DNA of 64,000 bases from [Mycobacterium] nativiensis (GTDB lineage: Bacteria; Actinomycetota; Actinomycetes; Mycobacteriales; Mycobacteriaceae): contig NZ_CP083986.1 in NCBI RefSeq assembly GCF_020172685.1, forward strand, positions 2,650,487-2,714,486, written 5' to 3'. The translations under genes and the position numbers were made by a program. Numbering within the stretch: the first letter of the stretch is position 1; each line of letters opens with the position of its first letter. The notes under the pieces are model-generated. The model did not search any database. It saw nothing but the letters and a program-made list of their open reading frames with translations, and had not been told where the DNA came from. Below are positions 57,044-64,000 of the stretch, piece by piece.

Positions 57044-57730
57044 CTACGCGTCCCTGCCGAACAATCGGCTCGCCAGGCCCCCGGCGAACTTGCGGACCCG
57101 ATCCAGCTGCTCGGGCTGAACGTTGGTGGGTGGCAGGCGCAGACCCAGGTAGCGCTTGCGGTAACGCCCGCTGCCCAGGTAGCTGGTCAGGGACAGCATC
57201 GAGCGCAGCGGATCGCCGGGATAGGTGAAGTGGATCTCGTCGGTGTAACGGCCGCCGCACTGCTCCCCCAGTCGGCAGACCTCGGCGTAGTTCTCCTGCC
57301 AATACTCGCGGCACACGGTGAACACCGCGAACGGCTTGCCATCCAGCAGTTTTCGCGCCTCGTCGGTCTGCAGGAAGGATCGGATCGGCATCGCCGGGGC
57401 TTTCCACCAGGTCGGTGAGCCGATGCAGATCAGGTCGTAGTCGCCGTCGGCCACCGCGTCGGGGATCTGGATCTCGCCGGTCTCGCCCCGCTGCTGCGGT
57501 TTGAGCACGCTGAGCATGTCGGGCCACACCCGGCGCATCGGGAAATGCGCGAACCGCGGCGCGTAGCGCGGATCGGTGAACTCGATCCCGGCCTTGACCA
57601 CCTCGCAGCCCCGCTCGGCGAACACCTCGCCGGCGGCCTCGAGCACCTTCAGTGACTGCCCGGTGAAGCTGTAGTACAGCAACAGAATCCGCGGCGCCGT
57701 CCCGCTGCCGGTGGTGTTCTCATCCGCCAT
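57044..57730 (-). CDS. flavodoxin-like FMN protein
   Basis: Protein of 228 aa with an N-terminal flavodoxin fold. The FMN phosphate loop is ILLLYYSFTGQSLKVLEAAG, and CIGSPTWWKAPAMPIRSF is the second FMN contact. It could act as an electron carrier or a quinone-type reductase for the downstream nitroreductase. ATG 57730 is chosen; the frame upstream is a shadow. It is divergent from the LCM-type methyltransferase. Confidence 0.85.
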   Translation of the reverse strand: MADENTTGSGTAPRILLLYYSFTGQSLKVLEAAGEVFAERGCEVVKAGIEFTDPRYAPRFAHFPMRRVWPDMLSVLKPQQRGETGEIQIPDAVADGDYDLICIGSPTWWKAPAMPIRSFLQTDEARKLLDGKPFAVFTVCREYWQENYAEVCRLGEQCGGRYTDEIHFTYPGDPLRSMLSLTSYLGSGRYRKRYLGLRLPPTNVQPEQLDRVRKFAGGLASRLFGRDA

Positions 57731-57794
57731 GTGTGCCTCCCCGTTCGACCGTGCGGTGCATCGAGTGCGCCTCAAGCGTATTAGGCTCGCCGAC

Positions 57795-58625
57795 GTGGCA
57801 GACAAGATCCCCGTCGACCTGCACGGCGCCGCTCAGACCATGCTGACGACGTTGTACCTCAAAGCGCTCGACGCGCAATTCGACCAGCCGGTCCTGGGCG
57901 ATCAGTTCGCCAAGGAGGCGGTCGAGCGCATCGACTTCGACTGGGATGCCCTCAAGGCCCCCGGCCGGTGGGCGCCACTGGTGACGGTGCGCACCGCCCA
58001 GTACGACATCTGGGCGCGCCAGTTCCTGGCCGCTCACCCGGAGGCCACCGTCATCCACCTGGGCTGCGGCCTGGACGCCCGAGTCTTCCGGATCGATCCG
58101 GGGCCTGGAGTGGCGTGGTACGACGTCGACCAGCCGCCGGTGATCGCGTTGCGCGAGCAGATCTATCCCGACCGCCCGGGCTACCACCTGGTGGCCACCT
58201 CGGCCACCGACCCGTCCTGGCTCGACGAGATCCCCAACGACCGCCCGGTGCTGCTGCTGGCCGAGGGCATCAGCATGTATCTCACCGAGGCCGACGGCGT
58301 GGCACTGTTGCAGAGCATCGTCGAGAAGTTCCCCGCCGGAGAGCTGCAGATCGACTTCTACAACTGGCTCGGGATCAAGACCCAGAAGACCCACCGGCTG
58401 CAGAGGCAGTCCGGCGCCACGCTGCACTGGGCCGTCAACAGCCCCGCCGACATTCTCGACAAGGTCAGCGGAATCCGGCTGCTGGCTGCCGCCAACCTCT
58501 TCGACGCGGAGACCTTCAGCCGGGTGTCGGCCGGCTTCCGGCGATCCAGCCGGGTGGCTCGTGCGGTGCCGCCGCTGCGCGGAATGCTGCAGTACCACCG
58601 CTACGCCTTCGGTCCGATCAGCTGA
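57795..58625 (+). CDS. LCM-type class I SAM-dependent methyltransferase
   Basis: Protein of 276 aa of the LCM-like family. Motif I is [16 protein letters not shown], followed by [17 protein letters not shown] and [15 protein letters not shown]. It is related to the gene at 16249. The acceptor is unknown. GTG 57795 ([17 protein letters not shown]) is chosen over an upstream in-frame ATG that would overlap the divergent gene. It overlaps the PapA5-like stop tail-to-tail by 8 bp. Confidence 0.87.
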   Translation: MADKIPVDLHGAAQTMLTTLYLKALDAQFDQPVLGDQFAKEAVERIDFDWDALKAPGRWAPLVTVRTAQYDIWARQFLAAHPEATVIHLGCGLDARVFRIDPGPGVAWYDVDQPPVIALREQIYPDRPGYHLVATSATDPSWLDEIPNDRPVLLLAEGISMYLTEADGVALLQSIVEKFPAGELQIDFYNWLGIKTQKTHRLQRQSGATLHWAVNSPADILDKVSGIRLLAAANLFDAETFSRVSAGFRRSSRVARAVPPLRGMLQYHRYAFGPIS

Positions 58626-59877
58626 CGCCGGCGGCCGCATGCCGCTCGGCGATGCCGCACAACAACGCGCGGATCGCCTCCACCGAACGCTCCGGCTCGG
58701 GGCCGTGCGAGTGGTACTCGATGTTGAGCTGGCCGGAGAAGATCTGGGTGAAGTAGATGTCGATCCCGGCGCTCACCGCGAAGTACAGCTCACCGTGGGT
58801 GGTGGTCACCTCCACGCCCGGTGGTGTCCGCACCGGCGGAACCAGGCCGTTGTTGCTCAATACCACCACATCCGGCATCCCAGGCGGGTTTCCGACGTAC
58901 TGCGGGCTGAAATGCAGCCGGGACTGCTGGATGACGCCCTCGTCGAGGTCCTTCTGGAAATTCGCGGCGACGTCGCGGGCGATGTCGACCACGTCGGTCT
59001 TGGCGTCGATCTCGGCGAGGTAGGTGGCCAATCCGATCGGATTGGTACATCCGGTCGCCGAAACCGGCGGCGACAGAAAGTATCTCAGGTCAACGGTGTA
59101 GACGTAGGGCACCGGGATGGTCAGTTTGCCGCGAAGCTGCCATTCGGCGATCAGCACGGCCGCCGAGAGCACCGCGTGCAGGCTCAGGTCGTGGGCGCGG
59201 CCGAAGGCGACGACGTCGTTGGTCTGGCTTTCGGTCAGCCGGCAGGACGCCATCGGAACCAGCACCGGTGACGACGGCGTCTCGCCGGAGACGGCCCGTC
59301 GGGTCGGCGGGAGGTCGTAGGCGAACAGCGCAGGCATGAACCGCTCGATACCGGAGCGCTTCTGCTTCTCGATCCCCCGGTCGGCCAGCACCGCCTCGAT
59401 CGACTGAGGCGCGGGTTCGACGTTGATCGCACCGATCTTTCCGGTGGTGACCAGATCGGTGTAGAAGGAGAGCATCTCCTCGATCAGCGCATACATGTGG
59501 TGGCCGTCGGCGACCGCGTGATGCACATACAGGGTCGGCTGCGCCTGCCCGTCCCGGATGATCACCCGCATCGCGACCAACGATTCGGTCTGGTCGAAGT
59601 TCGGCGCGGGCGGCTGCGCGTCGGGCCCGTCGAGTTCGATCACCTCGATGCCGTCGGGCATCAGGTCATCGGTGACGAACTGGTGCCGACCGTCTTCCAA
59701 CCGCTCCAGACGTCCGGTCAGGATCGGATGTGCCTCCAACAGCGCCTCGTAGGCCTCCGACAGCAGGTCGAGGTCGACCGGACCTGTGACGTGCGCGGCC
59801 AGACCCACGAAATTGTGGGTCTCGGCGAGCATTTCCTCACTGATCGCCAGCTTCCGAATGACCGACGTGGCAAACAC
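58618..59877 (-). CDS. PapA5-like polyketide-associated acyltransferase
   Basis: Protein of 419 aa, the PapA5 length (about 422 as I recall), of the condensation/acyltransferase superfamily. The catalytic motif HHxxxDG is intact in [21 protein letters not shown]-like, [22 protein letters not shown] and [13 protein letters not shown] blocks also match PapA5. PapA5 esterifies phthiocerol diols with mycocerosic acids. Here it is 26 bp downstream of the PpsE-like PKS with no drrABC between them. It should catalyse ester formation on the PKS-derived alcohol. Confidence 0.9.
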   Translation of the reverse strand: MFATSVIRKLAISEEMLAETHNFVGLAAHVTGPVDLDLLSEAYEALLEAHPILTGRLERLEDGRHQFVTDDLMPDGIEVIELDGPDAQPPAPNFDQTESLVAMRVIIRDGQAQPTLYVHHAVADGHHMYALIEEMLSFYTDLVTTGKIGAINVEPAPQSIEAVLADRGIEKQKRSGIERFMPALFAYDLPPTRRAVSGETPSSPVLVPMASCRLTESQTNDVVAFGRAHDLSLHAVLSAAVLIAEWQLRGKLTIPVPYVYTVDLRYFLSPPVSATGCTNPIGLATYLAEIDAKTDVVDIARDVAANFQKDLDEGVIQQSRLHFSPQYVGNPPGMPDVVVLSNNGLVPPVRTPPGVEVTTTHGELYFAVSAGIDIYFTQIFSGQLNIEYHSHGPEPERSVEAIRALLCGIAERHAAAGVS

Positions 59878-59903
59878 TTTCGGTTCTCTCCTAAATCACA
59901 GGC

Positions 59904-62900
59904 CTAAGACAGCTCGACCAGGGCCATTTCGTCTTCGCCTTCAGAGGCCAGGTCTTCTTCGGCGATCGCCGCACGGACCAGTTCCAGCACCGCCGTCGAG
60001 AACCCGTCGGCGATCGCACGCACCACCGACTCCTCGATCCGGCGGCTGTCGTACCACCAGTCCAGGTGCAGTACACCACCGGTGCGGTAGGCCCGAAGCC
60101 CCAGCGCGTGCCCGAGCCCTGGGATGGCCTCGCGCACCGGCATCGCGGTGTCGGGGTCGAACTGCACGGGTGCGTCACCGACCGAGGGCAGGTCCGGGAT
60201 GGCCCCGACGTAGTCGAAGTGCACATCGGCGGGCGGCACCGAGTCGAACAGGCGAGCCGTGGGCGCGTAGAGGTAGCGCAACAGGCCGTAACCGATCCCG
60301 TAATGCGGTACGCCGCCGAGGGTTTCGTGAACCGCGTCGAGCAGCTGACGCGCGGAAGTCCGGCTCTCGGTCGAGCAGTCCAGAGCCACCGGATAGATCG
60401 TGGTGAACCAGCCCACCGTGCGCCGCAGGTCGACGTCCGGCTTGAGCACCGAACGACCCGCGCCGCCCATGTCGACGGCCAGGGTGCCCTCGCCGACGGC
60501 CGATGCCACGGCTCGGCCCAGCCCGGCGAGCAGGATCTCGTCGATCGGCAGCCGCAGCCGACGGCGTGCGTCGTCGATTTCGCTGGTGTCCGCCGCGTCC
60601 AGCGCCGAGCTGAGCTTGGCCAGGTCGGCCGCCGCCGGCGGTTCGGCGATTTCGGCGCCTACCCGCAGCGTGGCGGCCGTGCTTGTCCTCAACCAGGATT
60701 CGCGGCTCTCCAGCACCGCCGGGTGAGTCGCGAGCCCGGCGCAGCGCTGGGACCATTCGGCCCATCCGACACCCACCGGCTGCAACTCGATGTCGTTGCC
60801 GCCCAGCTTCTGGCCGAACGCGGTGAAGATGTCGGTGACCAGGATGTCGCGGGAGGCCTCGTCGCCGACGGTGCCGTGCAGGCTCAGCGCCAGATAGCAC
60901 AGATCCCCCGCGGCGCCGCGGACATAGAGGGCCGTCAGCGGTGGGCTGGAAAGGTCCTGTTCGCGGATGTGTTCGGCCAGCATCGCACGGACCGCGTCGT
61001 GCCCAGCGGTCAGACCCTCGGGCAGCGAGTGGACGCTGATCTCCCCGAACTCACCGGGTTCGACGATCCGTTGCTCCCAGGTACCGGCACGCTCGGTGAT
61101 GCGCAGCCGCAGGGCGTCGTGGTGGTTGACCACCGCGGTCAACACGGCTCGGACGTCGTCGACCGAGACGTCGGGTCGCAGCCGCAGGATCAACGGGATA
61201 CGCCAGCGACCGTGTTCACGGACACCGTTCTCCAGGAAGTAGGTCATGTTCGGCGGGACCGGCGGGTGCTCGACCTCGCCGAGCGACTGGCGGCCCAGCC
61301 CACCTGCGGTGTAACGAGCGGTCAGCACCTTGGCCAGCGCCGCCACCGTCGGATTGTCATAGAGGTCCTGCGGGGTGAGGTCCAGTCCCTCGTGCGAGGC
61401 GGCCATGGCGACACTGATCGCCACCAGCGAGTCACCGCCGATGTCGAAGAAGTTCGCCGTGCGGTCGACCGAGCCGACGCCCAGGCAGACAGCCCAGATG
61501 CGTTGCAGCGTCGCCTCCATGGAAGCGCCGGTCGAGCCGCCGGCACCGTCGCCGCTTCCCTGTCCGCCCGCGGCGGCACCATTGCTGGCACCGGAGCCGG
61601 ACACCCAGGTGGCGCCGACATTGTGCTCGAGCCAATGCCGTTGACGCTCAAACGGATAGCCGGGAACGGTGACGCGCTTGGGCTGGTAGTCGCCGTGCAA
61701 CGGCGACCAGTCCACCTCGACACCGGCGGCCCACAGTTGACCGAGGGCCAACAGGAAGGTGTCGCGGTCGTCGCGGTTCTGGGCGTGGTGACGCATCAAA
61801 CGGACCGCCCGATGTCCACCCGCGAACTTCGGATTGCGGGCCGCCGACGCGGTCAGCGTGGCTCCCGGGCCGACCTCGACCAGGACGCGGTGCGGGTCGC
61901 CCAGCACGGTGTCGATCTCGTCAGCGAACCGTACGGTGGCCCGCACGCTGCGCGCCCAGGTCGCCGGGTTGGTCGCCTCGCTGGGCGCCAGCCAGGTGCC
62001 GGTCAGGTTCGACAGCAGCGGGATCTGCGGCTCGCGCAGGGTCTGCCGAGACAGGAACGCGGTGAACTCCGAGATCATCGAGTCCATCAGACGGGAGTGG
62101 AACGCGTGCGAGGTCCGCACCCGGCGCGCGTTGATCCCGGCCTGCTTGAGCGCCTCGGAGAACTCGCGGATGTCGGCTTCGGTCCCGGCGACCACGCAGC
62201 CGTCCGGGTCGTTGACCGCGGCCAGGTCGACATCACCGGTCAGGTAGGCACCGACCGCGTCGGCGCTGATCGGGACGGCCACCATCACGCCGCGTGGCGC
62301 GGCGTGCATCAGCCGGGCCCGCATCGCCACCACCTTGATCGCGGTGTCGAGATCGAAGACACCGGCGACGGTGGCCGCGGCGTATTCGCCGATGCTGTGG
62401 CCCACCACCGCTGCCGGGCGCACGCCGTAGCTCTCGACCAGCTTCGCCAGTGCGTATTCCACGGTGAACAGGGCCGGCTGGGTCCGGTCGGTGCGCTCGA
62501 GGTCACGCGAGGTGCCCTCGAAGATCATCGCGCGCAGGTCGTAGCCCAGTTCCGCCTCGAAACCGGCGACGCAGCGGTCGAAGTGCTCGGCGAACACCGG
62601 TTCGTTGTCGTAGAGCCCACGGGCCATCCCGATGTGCTGGGCACCCTGACCCGGGAACAGGAACACCACCCGGTCGGTGGCGTCGTCCTTAAGGTCCACG
62701 CCCTCGCCGATGAAGACGTTCTCGCTGTCCTCGGCGCCCAGCACCGCAGCCGCGTCGGCGCGATCGGCGACGACCGCGGCCAGCCGCAGGTTGTGCGGGT
62801 GCCGGTTGGCCAGCGTGTAAGCAACATCAGGCAGGTTGGGCGCCTCGGCGTCGTCGCCGGCGGACAGCTCAGCAGCCAGATCGATGCGTCCCTGCGCCAG

Positions 62901-64000
62901 TGCCTCGGCGGTGCGCGCCGACAGCAGCAGCACCTCGGGGCCGGGCTGTGGTGCCGCCGTCACAGCAGCTTCCTGTGGCCACTCCTCGACGATGACGTGG
63001 GCATTGGTGCCGCCCACGCCGAACGAGCTGACGCCGGCGCGCCGGACGCCGTCCCACTCCCACGGCCCGTACTCGCCGCGGATCCGGAACGGGCCGGAAT
63101 CGAGGTGCAGTTCGGGGTTCGGGCTGGTGTAGTGCAGGGTGGCGGGAATCGCCCGGTGCTTGAGGCACAGGATGGTCTTGATCAGGCTGGCGATACCGGC
63201 TGCCGACTCCAAGTGCCCGATGTTGGACTTGACCGAACCCACGTAGCAGGGGCCCTGCCGCTGTTCCTCGGAGACCGCGAAAGCCTGTCGCAGGCCCTCG
63301 ATTTCGATCGGGTCACCCAGCGGGGTGGCGGTGCCGTGCGATTCGATATAGCTGATGGTGGAGGCGTCCACCTCGGCCACGGCGTGCGCCTCGGCGATCA
63401 CGTCGGCCTGCCCGGCGGCCGTGGGCGCGGCGTAGGTCATCTTGGTGCCGCCGTCGTTGTTCAGCGCCGAACCCCGGATCACGGCGTGGATCTGGTCGTC
63501 GTTGTCGATCGCGTCGGCCAGTGCCTTGAGCACCACCACGCCGACACCGCTGGAGAAGATGGTGCCGTCGGCCCGCACGTCGAACGGCCGGCAGTGCCCG
63601 CTCGCCGACACCATCGAGCCCGGCTCGTGCCAGTACCCGACGTGGTGCGGAACCCGCAGCGACGAGCCACCGGCCAGCGCCATGTCGCATTCGCCGTTGA
63701 GGATGCTCTGGCAGGCCAGGTGCAGCGCGACCAACGCCGATGAGCAGGCCGTCTGCACCGACAGTGCCGGGCCGTGCAGGTTGAGCTGGTGGGCCACCCG
63801 GGTGGCCAGATAGTCCTTGTCGTTCTGCAACGACAGGTTGACCATCTCGAAGCTGACGCCCTGGCCGATGATCAGGTTCGGGTCGTAGTGCGACATCAGG
63901 TTGTGCAGCAGGTAGCCACTGGTGGTGCTGGTGCCGTAGACGCCGACCGATCCCTCGATCTCGCCGGGCTGGTAGCCGGCGTCCTCCAGGGCATGCCACG
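59904..64000 (-). CDS. PpsE-like polyketide synthase, 5' end outside window
   Basis: Type I PKS, at least 1365 codons, running off the right edge. Domains in order are KS (Cys in SVQTACSSALVAL, His blocks ESHGTATPLGDP and KSNIGHLESAAG), AT (GHSIGEY; the HAFH motif predicts malonyl-CoA), ACP (FFDIGGDSLVAI), then a condensation-like domain with no thioesterase. This is the layout of PpsE, the last phthiocerol PKS. The condensation motif reads LHGTVGD rather than HHxxxDG. The next gene is the PapA5-like acyltransferase, which would remove the finished chain. The early N-terminal part of the KS is missing. Confidence 0.9.
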   Translation of the reverse strand, partial: WHALEDAGYQPGEIEGSVGVYGTSTTSGYLLHNLMSHYDPNLIIGQGVSFEMVNLSLQNDKDYLATRVAHQLNLHGPALSVQTACSSALVALHLACQSILNGECDMALAGGSSLRVPHHVGYWHEPGSMVSASGHCRPFDVRADGTIFSSGVGVVVLKALADAIDNDDQIHAVIRGSALNNDGGTKMTYAAPTAAGQADVIAEAHAVAEVDASTISYIESHGTATPLGDPIEIEGLRQAFAVSEEQRQGPCYVGSVKSNIGHLESAAGIASLIKTILCLKHRAIPATLHYTSPNPELHLDSGPFRIRGEYGPWEWDGVRRAGVSSFGVGGTNAHVIVEEWPQEAAVTAAPQPGPEVLLLSARTAEALAQGRIDLAAELSAGDDAEAPNLPDVAYTLANRHPHNLRLAAVVADRADAAAVLGAEDSENVFIGEGVDLKDDATDRVVFLFPGQGAQHIGMARGLYDNEPVFAEHFDRCVAGFEAELGYDLRAMIFEGTSRDLERTDRTQPALFTVEYALAKLVESYGVRPAAVVGHSIGEYAAATVAGVFDLDTAIKVVAMRARLMHAAPRGVMVAVPISADAVGAYLTGDVDLAAVNDPDGCVVAGTEADIREFSEALKQAGINARRVRTSHAFHSRLMDSMISEFTAFLSRQTLREPQIPLLSNLTGTWLAPSEATNPATWARSVRATVRFADEIDTVLGDPHRVLVEVGPGATLTASAARNPKFAGGHRAVRLMRHHAQNRDDRDTFLLALGQLWAAGVEVDWSPLHGDYQPKRVTVPGYPFERQRHWLEHNVGATWVSGSGASNGAAAGGQGSGDGAGGSTGASMEATLQRIWAVCLGVGSVDRTANFFDIGGDSLVAISVAMAASHEGLDLTPQDLYDNPTVAALAKVLTARYTAGGLGRQSLGEVEHPPVPPNMTYFLENGVREHGRWRIPLILRLRPDVSVDDVRAVLTAVVNHHDALRLRITERAGTWEQRIVEPGEFGEISVHSLPEGLTAGHDAVRAMLAEHIREQDLSSPPLTALYVRGAAGDLCYLALSLHGTVGDEASRDILVTDIFTAFGQKLGGNDIELQPVGVGWAEWSQRCAGLATHPAVLESRESWLRTSTAATLRVGAEIAEPPAAADLAKLSSALDAADTSEIDDARRRLRLPIDEILLAGLGRAVASAVGEGTLAVDMGGAGRSVLKPDVDLRRTVGWFTTIYPVALDCSTESRTSARQLLDAVHETLGGVPHYGIGYGLLRYLYAPTARLFDSVPPADVHFDYVGAIPDLPSVGDAPVQFDPDTAMPVREAIPGLGHALGLRAYRTGGVLHLDWWYDSRRIEESVVRAIADGFSTAVLELVRAAIAEEDLASEGEDEMALVELS

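Noticed and set aside
60066..63743. 1225-codon open frame on the plus strand
   Set aside because: Shadow of the PKS, whose KS, AT and ACP motifs are on the minus strand.
1..64000. CRISPR arrays, tRNA or rRNA genes, insertion sequences, prophage
   Set aside because: No regular spacer-repeat arrays, no cloverleaf with CCA end, no rRNA signature and no transposase or integrase motifs were seen on either strand.

Overview
The window is high-GC chromosomal DNA of a mycobacterium. The evidence is PPE proteins, MmpL, PapA and PpsE-type lipid genes, a two-domain PHP/polymerase DnaE1, a dodecin, F420-type reductases, LCM-type methyltransferases and an actinobacterial ileS T-box leader. From memory, the gene set of the left half (bioF, bioA, ripD, acyltransferase, treX, treY, vapC, vapB, ilvA, Rv1558-like, fadD, dnaE1, rluD-like, lspA, ansA, dinX, ileS) matches M. 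tuberculosis Rv1536 to Rv1569, read in the opposite direction with insertions and losses. I cannot name the species. No rRNA, tRNA, insertion sequence, prophage or CRISPR array was seen.

Region 1 (1-13.4 kb) is housekeeping. Biotin genes bioA-bioF have a BioQ-like palindrome at their junction. They are followed by a catalytically dead NlpC/P60 protein (RipD), an OafA-type acyltransferase, and treX-treY without treZ. Then come a VapBC toxin-antitoxin pair, threonine dehydratase and a deazaflavin reductase. Region 2 (13.4-31.4 kb) holds an acyl-CoA synthetase/enoyl-CoA hydratase operon and two tandem secreted paralogues of unknown function. It also holds a MerR regulator divergent from a PPOX enzyme, the replicative polymerase DnaE1, dodecin, lspA, ansA, dinX and a pair of PPE genes. 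Region 3 (31.4-37.4 kb) carries ileS with its T-box, a lipase, and an OsmC-hemerythrin-hemerythrin operon.

Region 4 (37.4-49.2 kb) looks like a lipid or secondary-metabolite gene set. It has an MmpL transporter, a Baeyer-Villiger-type monooxygenase, an AurF-like diiron oxygenase, two methyltransferases of the Rv2952 type, a P450, an SDR, and a continuous SDR-alpha/beta-hydrolase reading frame. Region 5 (49.3-58.6 kb) has a PE-PPE-domain protein and three large exported paralogues of a family I do not recognise. Their expansion is recorded by a decayed nitroreductase tail left between two copies. A nitroreductase, DUF2505, flavodoxin-like and methyltransferase group follows. Region 6 (58.6-64 kb) is a PapA5-like acyltransferase directly downstream of a PpsE-like polyketide synthase (KS-AT-ACP-condensation) that runs off the right edge.

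The working hypothesis is that regions 4 and 6 build and export a phthiocerol- or LOS-related cell-envelope lipid. As I recall, the position beside ileS in M. tuberculosis also carries a lipid locus (pks5, papA4, mmpL12, Rv1523). All starts, motifs and alignments were read by eye; nothing was searched against a database.
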